A DNA stretch of 64,000 nucleotides from Lachnospiraceae bacterium (lineage in GTDB: Bacteria > Bacillota > Clostridia > Lachnospirales > Lachnospiraceae): assembly GCA_021203305.1 (NCBI GenBank), contig JAJQBK010000036.1, forward strand, positions 1 through 64,000, read 5' to 3'. The notes beneath the pieces are model-generated. The model was not told where the DNA came from, made no database searches, and was given only the letters and a program-made list of their open reading frames with translations. Shown piece after piece: positions 43,667 through 53,355 of this stretch (positions within the stretch are counted from its first letter, which is position 1; every line of letters starts with the position of its first letter). Made by a program: the position numbers and the translations under genes.

Positions 43667-45175
43667 TTAGTACCAATCATGCTTTTCGTTTCTGTCGAGA
43701 GCATTTATCGCTTCCATTTCTTCATCCGTTAGCTCGAAGCCGAACAGGTCAAGGTTTTCACGGATATGATCCGGATCACTGGAGCCGGGGATGACAACGA
43801 CACCCTTTTGAAGATTCCACCGCAGGATGACCTGGGCAGAGGAAACGCCGTGAACTTCAGCGATAGCGGAAATGGTTTCATCCCCAAGCAGCTCCGCCGT
43901 ATGCCCCCGTCCGCCGAACGGGTACCAGCCCTGAACGACGATTCCGAGGCTTTGGATATAAGGAATTACATCGTTTTCCTGGTAATAGGGATGAATCTCA
44001 TTCTGTACGAGTGCAGGAGTGATGTTTACCTGCGGAAGAAATTCTTCCAGTTCCTCCACATACCAGTTGGACAGCCCGATGGAATGCACCTTGCCGTCCG
44101 CGACCGCCTGTTCCAGTGCCAGATATGCCTCCACATCACCATCGCCCGGATGGTGCAGAAGAATCATGTCAATGTAATCAAGCCCCATCTTTTCAAGAGC
44201 CTCGTCAATGGCCTCGGCAGCATTGTCAAACTGGCTGGGATACAGTTTTGTAATCACGAAAATTTCTTCCCGCGGCACATCCGAATCCCGGATAGCCTGT
44301 CCGACAGCCGCCTCGTTGCCGTACATATAGGCAGTGTCAATCAGTCTGCCTCCCGCCTCCAGAAGTGCCGCAATGGAAACCGCACATTCCTCGTCGGTCA
44401 GGCTGTAAGTGCCAAGTCCCATGATGGGCATTTCATAGCCGCTATTCAAAAGGACTGTCTTAGTTTCAAAGTCAAATTCACCCACAGTACGGGCCTCACT
44501 TTCCGGCAATCCTAAACTGTCCACCCATTCGATCACGTCATTTTCTGTTGCGTCTCCGGAGAACCGCTGCCCGTCCATCCATGTGACGGTGCCGGAACAG
44601 AGATCATGCAGATTCTCAGCACTGGAGCCGATGCCGCTGCTGTGGGAGGTGCAGAACGGGATGATCGTCACGTCAGACAGATCGTAGCTTTCCAGAAAAG
44701 TATAGATGATTTTTGGTGCCTGCCCATGCCAGATAGGATAACCGAGGAAAATCATATTGTACTGTTCGATATTATCCACACTGCCAGAGATTGCAGGACG
44801 GGCAGAAGAATCTGCCTGTTCCTGATTGGCACGACTGGAGGAATCGTTATAATTCAGGTCATCCTCCGTATAGGGCGTTTCCGGAGTGATTTCATAAAGA
44901 TCCGCCCCTGTCTTATCAGCAATCCAGTCGGCAATCTGCTCCGTAGTCCCCGTGCAGGAAAAATACGCAACCAGAATTTTGCTGCCGGTTGTATCAGAGA
45001 CCGTATCATTTGTCTCATTTTCCTGTGCTTTAGATTCGGTTTCCGCATTAGTCTGGTTTTCCGCCGCAACAGATTCTGTTTCAGAAGTGTTCTGCGTCTC
45101 CGAGCCCTCTGAGGTACAGGCTGCAAGTATCATAAGCATACAAATCGACAGCATAAAAACTATCCAGCGCTTCAT
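43667..45175 (-). CDS. Lipoprotein with flavodoxin and aldo-keto reductase domains
   Basis: 502 residues. Signal peptide with lipobox LMILAAC (Cys about residue 20), Ser/Thr/Glu-rich linker, flavodoxin-like domain (about 60-225: KILVAYFSCTGTTEQIADWI, YPIWHGQAP), then an aldo-keto reductase barrel (about 235-502) with the Asp-Tyr-Lys-His tetrad in GGRLIDTAYMYGNE, VITKLYP and ILLHHPGDGD. AAAGGAGG precedes the ATG at 45175. Both domains occur often in anaerobes as separate genes; an exported fusion is unusual, as AKRs need NAD(P)H. One nt downstream of the acetyltransferase gene. Confidence 0.85.
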   Translation of the reverse strand: MKRWIVFMLSICMLMILAACTSEGSETQNTSETESVAAENQTNAETESKAQENETNDTVSDTTGSKILVAYFSCTGTTEQIADWIADKTGADLYEITPETPYTEDDLNYNDSSSRANQEQADSSARPAISGSVDNIEQYNMIFLGYPIWHGQAPKIIYTFLESYDLSDVTIIPFCTSHSSGIGSSAENLHDLCSGTVTWMDGQRFSGDATENDVIEWVDSLGLPESEARTVGEFDFETKTVLLNSGYEMPIMGLGTYSLTDEECAVSIAALLEAGGRLIDTAYMYGNEAAVGQAIRDSDVPREEIFVITKLYPSQFDNAAEAIDEALEKMGLDYIDMILLHHPGDGDVEAYLALEQAVADGKVHSIGLSNWYVEELEEFLPQVNITPALVQNEIHPYYQENDVIPYIQSLGIVVQGWYPFGGRGHTAELLGDETISAIAEVHGVSSAQVILRWNLQKGVVVIPGSSDPDHIRENLDLFGFELTDEEMEAINALDRNEKHDWY

Positions 45176-45176
45176 G

Positions 45177-45764
45177 CTATCCGGCCTCCTTTCTTTCCGG
45201 GTTCCCAATTGTTTTTATTATCTTTGCGGGAACGCCGCCCACTACGGTAAACGGCGGCACATCTTTTGCCACAACAGCCCCTGCAGCAACGACTGCCCAG
45301 TCGCCGATGGTAACACCGGGAAGAATTGTCGAATTCGAGCCGATCCACACATGGGCACCTATTTTAATGGGAGCATAATGATTCCTGCGGTTATTGGCGG
45401 GGAGCAAATCATGGTTAATAGTGGCAAGCACCACATTGTGCCCAATCAATGCGCCGTCTCCGATTTCGATACCACCCTGGTCCTGGAAGTGGCATCCGGA
45501 ATTAATGAAAACATCCTTCCCGATGTGGATATTTTTCCCGAAGTCCGTATAGAAGGGAGGGAACAGACGGAAAGAGGGGTCTACATACCGCCCGGTGAGT
45601 CTGCTCATAATCTCCCGTATCTCCTCGGGTGTATGATATTGGTTGTTGAGTTCCATCCCAATACGGATTGCCTCCTGAAACAGAAAGTTCGCATAATTAT
45701 GCCATTCGGCATCGTTTGGTTCACCCTCACGAAACCCCGTTATGATATCCTTAGCTGTTACCAT
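45177..45764 (-). CDS. Sugar O-acetyltransferase (LacA/Maa type)
   Basis: 195 residues, a left-handed beta-helix of hexapeptide repeats: [59 protein letters not shown] and [25 protein letters not shown] holds the catalytic His. It transfers acetyl from acetyl-CoA to maltose, galactosides or similar. GAGGAAAG precedes the ATG at 45764; middle gene of an adh - acetyltransferase - flavodoxin/AKR operon. Confidence 0.92.
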   Translation of the reverse strand: MVTAKDIITGFREGEPNDAEWHNYANFLFQEAIRIGMELNNQYHTPEEIREIMSRLTGRYVDPSFRLFPPFYTDFGKNIHIGKDVFINSGCHFQDQGGIEIGDGALIGHNVVLATINHDLLPANNRRNHYAPIKIGAHVWIGSNSTILPGVTIGDWAVVAAGAVVAKDVPPFTVVGGVPAKIIKTIGNPERKEAG

Positions 45765-45772
45765 TGCTTTCC

Positions 45773-46945
45773 TCACAGGCACATTTCATATATTTTTTCG
45801 ACATCATCCGATGCCAGTTCCTTCGGCCCGCTTATCGAACCGCCGACACAGGCATGTTCCGCCATTGCTTTGAAATGAGATTCATCAATCTGCAAATCGG
45901 TAAGTGTAGATTTAAGCCCCAGCGTTTCAAAGCAGAATGCAGAAACTGCCTCAATCGCTTTCTTTGCCCCTTCCATCGCAGCGAAGCCCTTTTCAACACC
46001 AAACACATTAGTACCGAGGCGGTAAATGGCAGGTGCCGTTTCATCATCCAGAATATAGGACAGCCAGCGCGGGGTAAGAATGGCAAGCCCGTGTCCGTGG
46101 GTAATATCATAATATGCGGAAAGCTCATGCTCCATCATATGACAGGCGCAGCCGTGAACAGTTCCTCCGTCAAGTACGGTATTAAGCGCCATAGAGGATG
46201 CCCACATAAGGTTTGCCCTGGCTTCATAATTTTCCGGCTCCTTCATGGCAACCGGTGTCCATTTTACAACAGTGCGCATCACGGCTTCCTGCATTTCAAG
46301 GAGCAAATCGAACGTTGCATCTCCGGCAAGATAATAGTTGTCAAGCACATGGTTGAAAATATCGAACGCGCCACAGGCTGTCTGATAGGCAGGGAGTGAA
46401 AAGCTGTATTCCGGATTTTCAAAGGCTGCCCTCGGAATAAGAGCAGAACCGCCAAGGCCGATTTTTTCGTTGGTGTCCATGTTGGAAATTACAGCCCATG
46501 CATCCATCTCAGATCCTGTCGCTGCATTGGTGAGAATTGCGACAACGGGGAGAGCCCGTGTCACCCATACACTGCCTGACACAAGCGGCCACACATCGCC
46601 GTCTTCCGTAAGTGCCGCAGCGGCAATTCCCTTTGCGCAGTCGATGGTGGAGCCGCCTCCTGCAGCAAGGACCACATCAATTTCCTCCGATTTGCAGATG
46701 GCTGCGCCTTTGTTTACCGTGGAATGTCTCGGATTTGGCTCAACGCCTGATAATTCAAACAGTTCAATATCAGCCTCTTTCGTAAGGGAAACAATCTCAT
46801 CATAGAGACCGTTTTTCTTAATCGAGCCTCCACCATACACAAGCAACACCTTTTTCCCGAAAGCAAGCAGTTCCTGTGGAAGATTCGTCATCTGTCCTTT
46901 GCCAAAATACACCTTGTCAGGATTATGAAAAATAAAGTCGTTCAT
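45773..46945 (-). CDS. Iron-containing alcohol dehydrogenase (YqhD/BdhA type)
   Basis: A 390-residue group III alcohol dehydrogenase. [16 protein letters not shown] and [15 protein letters not shown] bind NADPH; the metal ligands are visible in [25 protein letters not shown] and [10 protein letters not shown]. Members reduce aldehydes and butanal. Divergent from the LysR gene, with a clear promoter at 47035-47063. First gene of the operon, 8 nt before the acetyltransferase. Confidence 0.95.
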   Translation of the reverse strand: MNDFIFHNPDKVYFGKGQMTNLPQELLAFGKKVLLVYGGGSIKKNGLYDEIVSLTKEADIELFELSGVEPNPRHSTVNKGAAICKSEEIDVVLAAGGGSTIDCAKGIAAAALTEDGDVWPLVSGSVWVTRALPVVAILTNAATGSEMDAWAVISNMDTNEKIGLGGSALIPRAAFENPEYSFSLPAYQTACGAFDIFNHVLDNYYLAGDATFDLLLEMQEAVMRTVVKWTPVAMKEPENYEARANLMWASSMALNTVLDGGTVHGCACHMMEHELSAYYDITHGHGLAILTPRWLSYILDDETAPAIYRLGTNVFGVEKGFAAMEGAKKAIEAVSAFCFETLGLKSTLTDLQIDESHFKAMAEHACVGGSISGPKELASDDVEKIYEMCL

Positions 46946-47034
46946 TGTAATTCCTCCGTTTTCAACTTATTTTTGAAGCATGAGCAGGTCAAAAGAAAGA
47001 TGATTTCAAGCCCCGCTTCATGTTTTCTGCTCCT

Positions 47035-47063
47035 ATTGTAATTGGCCTTTCTCAAAATATCAA
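47035..47063 (-). promoter_or_regulatory. Promoter of the adh operon
   Basis: Minus strand TTGATA (47058-47063), 17-nt spacer, TACAAT (47035-47040). Confidence 0.75.
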
Positions 47064-47084
47064 ATACGCATTAAGAATTTATTT

Positions 47085-47103
47085 CCATACTTGAAAGGTA
47101 TGG
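47085..47103. promoter_or_regulatory. LysR-type operator (T-N11-A box)
   Basis: CCATAC TTGAAAG GTATGG: 6-bp inverted repeat with a 7-nt centre, containing the ATAC-N7-GTAT form of the T-N11-A motif (T47088, A47100). Its centre is about 65 bp upstream of the predicted adh start and it covers the -35 of lysR. Confidence 0.75.
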
Positions 47104-47119
47104 GGTAAGGCGTTATAAT
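47091..47119 (+). promoter_or_regulatory. Promoter of the lysR gene
   Basis: TTGAAA (47091-47096), 17-nt spacer, TATAAT (47114-47119). Confidence 0.8.
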
Positions 47120-47153
47120 ACGGACAGAGCCTTGCTCAAAGGAGGACTTGTTT

Positions 47154-48047
47154 ATGGATATCCGGGTATTGCAATATTTTCTGGCAGTAGCACGGGAGGA
47201 AAGCATAATAAAAGCAGCAGAATCTCTGCATATGACGCAGCCGCCGCTTTCCCGGCAGTTAAAGGATTTGGAAGATGAGTTAGGCAAGCAGCTTTTGATA
47301 CGCGGAAGCAGGAAGGTCACTTTGACTGAGGATGGCATACTGCTGCGGCAGCGCGCCGAAGAACTGGTGGAACTGATGGAGAAAACAAAAAACGAGATCA
47401 CTGCCTCTGACTATGATATACACGGCGATGTTTATATTGGAGGGGGCGAATCGGATGCCGTGTCTTTTCTGGCGCAGATTGCCTTTGACCTGCAGCAGGA
47501 ATACCCGCATATTCATTATCATATTTACAGCGGAGACTCGGAGCGAGTCACGGAAAAGCTGGACAAGGGGCTTATTGATTTTGGCCTTTTTGTCGCCGCA
47601 CCTACAGACATTGAGAAATATAATTACATCCGGCTTCCGATGAGGGATACGTGGGGAGTTCTCATGCGTGATGACAGCCCGCTGGCAGACAAGGATTTTA
47701 TATATGCCAAAGACCTGTGGGATAAACCGCTGATTGTTTCTCATCAGGCATCCAAAGACAGCGAGATTTTTCAGTGGCTGGGAAAAAATGAGGCGGAATT
47801 GAATATCGTGATGAAATACGATTTGATTTATAATGCCTCCCAGTTTGTCAAAAAAGGATTCGGATATGTAATCGGTCTGGACAAGCTAATCAATACCACT
47901 GGTGACAGCAATCTATGTTTTCGTCCCCTTTATCCGACGCGGGAATCGGATCTTTTTGTAGTATGGAAAAAATATCAGGTATTTTCCAGAGCATCCGCCG
48001 CCTATTTAAAACGCATTCAAAGGGAGCTTAGAGCATCCGGAGATTAA
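47154..48047 (+). CDS. LysR-family transcriptional regulator
   Basis: 297 residues: winged helix at 1-60 (MDIRVLQYFLAVAREESIIK, LHMTQPPLSRQLKDLEDELG) and a periplasmic-binding-fold effector domain. AAAGGAGG precedes the ATG. Divergent from the adh operon, with one T-N11-A box placed to activate adh and repress lysR. The same layout, a LysR gene beside alcohol dehydrogenase and aldo-keto reductase genes, is common in anaerobes and often responds to redox or aldehyde stress; the effector is unknown. Confidence 0.93.
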   Translation: MDIRVLQYFLAVAREESIIKAAESLHMTQPPLSRQLKDLEDELGKQLLIRGSRKVTLTEDGILLRQRAEELVELMEKTKNEITASDYDIHGDVYIGGGESDAVSFLAQIAFDLQQEYPHIHYHIYSGDSERVTEKLDKGLIDFGLFVAAPTDIEKYNYIRLPMRDTWGVLMRDDSPLADKDFIYAKDLWDKPLIVSHQASKDSEIFQWLGKNEAELNIVMKYDLIYNASQFVKKGFGYVIGLDKLINTTGDSNLCFRPLYPTRESDLFVVWKKYQVFSRASAAYLKRIQRELRASGD

Positions 48048-48277
48048 AAATAATGCCCATCAGGGAATCTGAAATCCAACACGCCTCCTTCCCCAAGGGG
48101 CTGTTCCCCTGAAAACTTTCGCGATTTTGTGCGCGTGACCCTCGCACCGTTCCCTGGGAGTTTAGTGTCAGTTCTTATCGCGCTTTGGACAAGGAATTTA
48201 AGGATAGCTGTTGACCTGTTGGCAAAAATGAAAGCAAAAATTGCTGAGTCGGATCATTGGACTGATAGGCAGAAAAC

Positions 48278-49927
48278 TTACAAAGGAGCTCCATACTGCC
48301 TGACCACCCTGAACGTTCTCTCACAGGGCGTGTAGTCATTCATAAATATACTGAAACCCTCCGTGTTTTTCTCCTCCCCGGAATAATGCCCGCCAAAAGC
48401 GTGGGCTCCGAAGCCGGGGCCCAGAAGCAGCCTCTCGCCGCAGCCGGAAAGCGTCAGAAAATCCTTCTTTAAAATCATGCTCTCCCCCTTTGGCGCCGTC
48501 AGCCGGATTGCTTCATTCTCCAGCACGCAGCCCGCGGGCACGTCAAGCTCCACCCGAAGAGGGAGCCCGGAAAGTCCGCTGGTTCTGACTGTAATTTCAA
48601 GACCGTTCTTAAGCTCCCGGACCGCCACATTTGTGTCCAGGCTGCTGGTGATCACCTTTTCCCGCTTCTGATGATCCATTTTCCACCAGTCCGTTGTCTC
48701 CTGCGCCTCCCCAAAGGGCTGATAATACCACCCCAAAGCCGTGGCGGACAGGATACAGGCGGAATCCTCCATTTCCAGGCTCTGTGGAATGAAGTTCCGG
48801 ATGTCGCAGTAGGCTTCCCCAATGCGCACGCCCATAGAAAGGCTTCCGAATTTCACATAAAGGAAATCAGCCTTATTGGCCAGAATCGTGTATTCATATG
48901 CGGCCTTCTTCACACGAAGCACACGCGAACCCCGGAAGAATTTTTTATATTCCGCAAGGTAGCCATAGCCCTGAAACTCATAATTTTTCAGGGCGTCATG
49001 GGTCATGAAAATATACATGCAGTCCGGCGCCAGGTCTCCTCTCTGCCGGTTGTCGCGGATCATTTTATGGGCGGCGGCGTCAAATACCGCGGAGCCATTC
49101 CTCTGCGCCATCCAGGTATACAGGTAAAAATACTGGTCGGGATACAGCTTCTTTCCATGGTCCTGCCTGGTGGAATTCTGCGTAAATATGGTATCGTCCC
49201 CGTCAATGTAATACAGCATCGCGGTCAGGTTTCTCTCCACATATTTGAGAAAGCTTTCCTCTCCTGTGGATTCACAGGCAAGAAGCAGGGATTTATCCAC
49301 CACCGCGTTATAATTGCCGGTGGAACGCTCCGCGTACTCCCCATCCTCATCCCCGTCGATTCCTTCCGCCAGATACTGCCGCGCCCTCTTTTTCAGCAAG
49401 GCGGCCTTCTCCTCATCCTCCTCGAGCTTCGCCATGCACAACAGCGCGGCGGTTACCGCCCATCGGTGATTCGGGGTATGAAAGCCTCCGTACAGCAGAA
49501 TCCGCTCGCATTTAACCATCATGGCATAATAGCGGTCTTTCAGCACAAGCTCCCGCTCAGAAGCCCCATATCTGTCCAGAAGCTGCCAGGCACCAAACAG
49601 CCGCCGAAAACAAAAGGCCGTATCCGGCGCGGAGAAAAAATTACAGGAAGGATAATCCATGCTGCCGTCCTCCCTCTGCCATCGCTCCAGGAAGCCAACG
49701 CCGCTTAAGACCGCCTCCCAGAGCTCTTCGCTCCGACAATATCTGCTTTCCTCACAAAAATACAGACACAGGCAGTCTGTCAGCAGATAGACGGTGGGCT
49801 TTCCCTCCACAATGTCGCTTTCCAGCCTTCCCCTGTCCTCTCTGTTTTCATCCCTGACCTGTCCGCGCAGGAATTCCTCCACTCTTTTTTCCGTGGATGC
49901 CACGATATGTGCCCAGTATCTTTTCAT
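48278..49927 (-). CDS. Unrecognised protein, probably alpha-toroid polysaccharide enzyme
   Basis: 549 residues, no signal peptide. The first 330 residues look like an (alpha/alpha) barrel (LTDCLCLYFCEESRYC, GFHTPNHRWAVTAALLCMAK, ERSTGNYNAVVDKSLLLA, QDHGKKLYPDQYFYLYTWMAQ) and the remainder a beta-rich domain, the plan of many polysaccharide lyases and heparinase-like enzymes. I do not recognise the family. It is the last gene of the opp - GH105 - GH38 operon, and conserved His/Asn/Tyr clusters (GFHTPNHRW) could be catalytic. ATG at 49927 after AGGGAAAAG. Confidence 0.6.
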   Translation of the reverse strand: MKRYWAHIVASTEKRVEEFLRGQVRDENREDRGRLESDIVEGKPTVYLLTDCLCLYFCEESRYCRSEELWEAVLSGVGFLERWQREDGSMDYPSCNFFSAPDTAFCFRRLFGAWQLLDRYGASERELVLKDRYYAMMVKCERILLYGGFHTPNHRWAVTAALLCMAKLEEDEEKAALLKKRARQYLAEGIDGDEDGEYAERSTGNYNAVVDKSLLLACESTGEESFLKYVERNLTAMLYYIDGDDTIFTQNSTRQDHGKKLYPDQYFYLYTWMAQRNGSAVFDAAAHKMIRDNRQRGDLAPDCMYIFMTHDALKNYEFQGYGYLAEYKKFFRGSRVLRVKKAAYEYTILANKADFLYVKFGSLSMGVRIGEAYCDIRNFIPQSLEMEDSACILSATALGWYYQPFGEAQETTDWWKMDHQKREKVITSSLDTNVAVRELKNGLEITVRTSGLSGLPLRVELDVPAGCVLENEAIRLTAPKGESMILKKDFLTLSGCGERLLLGPGFGAHAFGGHYSGEEKNTEGFSIFMNDYTPCERTFRVVRQYGAPL

Positions 49928-50032
49928 TTCTCTTTTCCCTGCTTTCTTCCGGTAGTTATATAATGAACGCAAGCGAGAAGGGCGTGCTTCCGCAATGGAC
50001 GCCCTTTGCTCATGATATTCTCGACGATTCTA

Positions 50033-50170
50033 AACAGCAGTGTATGAACCCCTGATCAACAACGGTGTCTTTCGTTTTAATTAACATTGATATTACTGAT
50101 GAACAGCAATATTCTGATATCTGATGAAAGGCGGCGTCTTACGTTCTGATTAACAGCAGCGTCTTAATTT
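50033..50170. repeat. Diverged tandem duplication at the 3' end of the GH38 gene
   Basis: Two units of about 69 bp, both starting AACAGCA (50033 and 50102). The best match is GGTGTCTTTCGTTTTAATTA against GGCGTCTTACGTTCTGATTA. The second unit includes the end and stop of the GH38 gene, so the first is a decayed copy of that gene end. Confidence 0.55.
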
Positions 50171-53100
50171 CAAACACATGAAACGATAGCCTGACCCTGT
50201 GTCCCGACACTACTTCCAGCTCCTCCGAAGCCTCCTCCAGCATATTGCAGGAAAAAACCCGCTTCACCTGTGCCGGAACCGTCAGGTACGCCATTCCCGC
50301 GCAGCCCTTCGCTTCATAAAGCCGGAGGACGATCCCGTTTGGTACATCAAAGGCCGGTTTGCATGTCTCTATGACCACATGTGTGCTTTCCACCTGAAAA
50401 TAGGAAACCGCAGTCGCCGTCCCCTCACCGGGCCGCCTTCCGCATTCGGTCACCGCCACATTGCACTCATAAGCCTCCTCCGTCACCCGGCTTCGGGAAA
50501 ACGGCCCTTCAAAGGGAAGGATGGAATATACAAATTCATGGATTCCCTGGTCCGCCGTCATATCCGGGGCCAGGGGAGAGCGAAGCAGCGTCAGGGAAAG
50601 CCTGCTGTCCTGCGCTGAAAGCCCGTATTTGCAGTCATTCAGCAGAGCAAAGCCATTTTCGCCATCGGTCAGCGCCGCGTACTTGTGATGACAGGTCTCA
50701 TACAGATCCTTTTCCCGCCCTGTGGATTTATGGGTGGGCCGCCGGATATAGCCGAACTGAATCTCCTCCAGCACCTCTTTTGTGTAGACCGTGGTCGGGA
50801 AATCCGCCTTCAGCATCCTGTGCCGCTCGTGCCAGTCTATTGTCGTCACAAAATCAATCCTCGGGCTGTCCGGGTAAAGGCATATTTTCTGCACGGCGGT
50901 AAAATACCTTTCTGTCCGTTCCACCGTTATGGTCAGACCACCGGTCTCATCCTTTCTGGCCAGGCAGGTATGCTTTCCGGTCAGAGCCACAGGGACACTC
51001 TCATACATGCTGCCAATCTCCCAGGCGTCATACTGCACATTGACGTCCTGATACAGCCTCCAGTCATTTAACGGCGCGGCGGCGTATTCATATTCTGTCC
51101 CGCGGTCAGTCAGGCTGACGATTCTGCCCAGAGAATCTATCTTTACACGATAAAGCTCATTTTCATAATCCAGCGTTTCGCCGTTGCCGGATAATCCCGT
51201 AAATCCATTCTCCGATGTTTCTGAAATCCCGTCAACCCCTGTAAACCCATTTTCCGGCATTTCTGAAGTCCTGTCAACTCCCGTAAGCAAATTTTCCGGC
51301 GGAAAGCTCCATTCCTCGCACTGTGTCTGAGGGCATTTTATTCCCACATCCGCAGGGTCTGAAAATACGTCTGATCTCATGCCATAAGTCAGGCAGTATT
51401 TCGTCCCCTCATTTTCCGGACTTTTAAATTTTACATACCCGCAAGACGGCAAGACGAAGCCCCGGTATTTCCTCTCCCAGCTTAAAGAATTAAAACAGGC
51501 CGGCCCGTCAGCCAGCACCTCCAGAAGCTCTGCCGCCAGCGCCCGGCTTTCTGTCAGAATCTCCGCCAGCGCTTCCCTGGCTTCCTCGTTCACCCTCTGA
51601 ATGCTGCTGCCGGGAAGAACATCATGAAACTCCTGCACCAGCAGCCTTTTCCAAAGAGAATCCAGCTTCTGAAGCAGTCTGTCCTCGTCCCCGGTCTTTC
51701 CCTCCAGCCTGAGAAGCCCCGCCAGGTATTCCGCTTCCCTCAAAGCGTATTCCGCCTTTCGGACTCCCTTTTTAATCTGCGCCTGGGCGGTATACGTTCC
51801 CCTGTGCCACCTCAAATACAGTTCCCCATAATATACAGCTTTAACCTGTTCCGGTTCCAGCCTCTCAAAAAAACTGACCGGCCCCTCCATACGGCACCGG
51901 GGCGCCCCCTCCAGGTCCTCACAGCGCCTCACGGTCTCCACCATCAGCTCCGTGGGGCCGCCTCCGCCGTCTCCGTATCCAAAGGGAAACATCAGTCCGC
52001 TGATTTCTTCCCTCTGATTCCGGTCCTGTTCCCATCTCTCCCGCAGCGCGCCGGGCTGAAAGACCGCGTTATTCTTCTTATATATGTGGGACAGAACCCT
52101 GGTCCCATCGATGCCCTCCCACCAGAAAATATTGTAGGGGAAGGGCTCGCACTCCGGGTCGGCCCGAAGCAGCTTCTGAGTGGCAAAATACGGCACCTCA
52201 CACCCCGCCATGATCTGCGGCAGGGCGCCGCAAAAGCCAAAGGTATCCGGCAGCCAGGCTAAGCGGCTCTCCGCTCCAAGCTCCGTCCGAAACCACCTTT
52301 TTCCCAGCACAAACTGGCGGACCAGACTCTCCGCGCCCGCCAGATTCGTGTCACATTCCACGTATACCGCGCCCTCGGGGATAAACTGCCCGCTTTTCAC
52401 CTTTTCCTTCACCCGGCCATATAAATCCGGATAGCAGCTTTTCAGCGTCTCCAGAATCGGCGGCTCACAGAGCAGGAAACGATACTCCGGATATCTCTCC
52501 ATCAGCGCCAGCTGGTTGGAGTAGGTACGGGCACACTTTCTCCGGGTCTCCGCCCCGGTCCACAGCCAGGCCAGATCCAGATGGGACTGACCGAAAACCG
52601 TATACTCCGGCACGGTATCCCCGTTTTTCTTCTCAAGCAGCGGTATCAGCTCTCTTCGCGCCCGCCGGATACTCCCGCTTCTTTCCGGCTCCTCCGCCTC
52701 AAAATCCGCGATACAGGTAAACCTCTTTAAGGCCTCCCCGATCTCCATGGCGCGCAGTTCGCTTTCAGGGAGAGCTTTCCACAGCTCATATAACGTATGA
52801 TAATCCGCGTAGGCCTGAAAAATTTCCTCCTCCCAGATACCGAAATGGCTTCTCTCCACCCGGCACTGAAATTCGGGCGGCTCCGGAATCGGCGCCGCGT
52901 CCCTGGTCTGGATTCCCACATTTTCAAACTGCTGTCCATGCCCCGCATAGACCTCCGCAAGGATGTCGAAGTTCTCTCCCTCCTTGGCGCACGCTGTCAG
53001 CTCCACAAAATCATGGAAACGGTCAATGGAGCCGGCCTCTCTTCCATTGACAAAGATCAGCATTTCCTTTCCCGCTCCTATATGAAGCAGAATCCTGTGC

Positions 53101-53339
53101 CCCGCGCCCTCAGCAGGAATCATCACCTTGGCGCGAAACCACCCATACTCCCACTTCTGCCCCCAGCGCCTTCCCTCTGGAAAAGCTTCCCACTGCCCAT
53201 TGGTCAAATCTTTGGGACTGAGTGCCTCCCATGTGGTAAAGCCCTCCAGCGGCGCCGTTCCCAGCTCATGATACAAATTCGGGGCAAAGGCCTCCTCCCA
53301 GAGCTTCAGCCTCTCCTCCCACTGTCTTCCCAGCTTCAT
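50139..53339 (-). CDS. GH38 alpha-mannosidase
   Basis: A 1066-residue cytoplasmic retaining alpha-mannosidase. N-terminal beta domain, then the GH38 barrel: GQSHLDLAWLWT binds zinc, GAVYVECDTNLAGAESLVRQ and LAWLPDTFGFCGALPQ carry the nucleophile Asp and metal site, FGYGDGGGGPT follows; then the helical bundle (LPGSSIQRVNEEAREAL) and C-terminal beta domains. A linker insert holds three 14-residue repeats (ENGFTGVDGISETS type, DNA about 51195-51302). AAAGGG precedes the ATG at 53339. Removes alpha-mannose from imported oligosaccharides. Confidence 0.95.
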   Translation of the reverse strand: MKLGRQWEERLKLWEEAFAPNLYHELGTAPLEGFTTWEALSPKDLTNGQWEAFPEGRRWGQKWEYGWFRAKVMIPAEGAGHRILLHIGAGKEMLIFVNGREAGSIDRFHDFVELTACAKEGENFDILAEVYAGHGQQFENVGIQTRDAAPIPEPPEFQCRVERSHFGIWEEEIFQAYADYHTLYELWKALPESELRAMEIGEALKRFTCIADFEAEEPERSGSIRRARRELIPLLEKKNGDTVPEYTVFGQSHLDLAWLWTGAETRRKCARTYSNQLALMERYPEYRFLLCEPPILETLKSCYPDLYGRVKEKVKSGQFIPEGAVYVECDTNLAGAESLVRQFVLGKRWFRTELGAESRLAWLPDTFGFCGALPQIMAGCEVPYFATQKLLRADPECEPFPYNIFWWEGIDGTRVLSHIYKKNNAVFQPGALRERWEQDRNQREEISGLMFPFGYGDGGGGPTELMVETVRRCEDLEGAPRCRMEGPVSFFERLEPEQVKAVYYGELYLRWHRGTYTAQAQIKKGVRKAEYALREAEYLAGLLRLEGKTGDEDRLLQKLDSLWKRLLVQEFHDVLPGSSIQRVNEEAREALAEILTESRALAAELLEVLADGPACFNSLSWERKYRGFVLPSCGYVKFKSPENEGTKYCLTYGMRSDVFSDPADVGIKCPQTQCEEWSFPPENLLTGVDRTSEMPENGFTGVDGISETSENGFTGLSGNGETLDYENELYRVKIDSLGRIVSLTDRGTEYEYAAAPLNDWRLYQDVNVQYDAWEIGSMYESVPVALTGKHTCLARKDETGGLTITVERTERYFTAVQKICLYPDSPRIDFVTTIDWHERHRMLKADFPTTVYTKEVLEEIQFGYIRRPTHKSTGREKDLYETCHHKYAALTDGENGFALLNDCKYGLSAQDSRLSLTLLRSPLAPDMTADQGIHEFVYSILPFEGPFSRSRVTEEAYECNVAVTECGRRPGEGTATAVSYFQVESTHVVIETCKPAFDVPNGIVLRLYEAKGCAGMAYLTVPAQVKRVFSCNMLEEASEELEVVSGHRVRLSFHVFEIKTLLLIRT

Positions 53340-53355
53340 AATCTTTTCCCTTTTC

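Noticed and set aside
48129..48335. A 68-codon plus-strand gene after lysR
   Set aside because: No ribosome site, no recognisable family, and it runs into the end of the convergent 549-residue gene.
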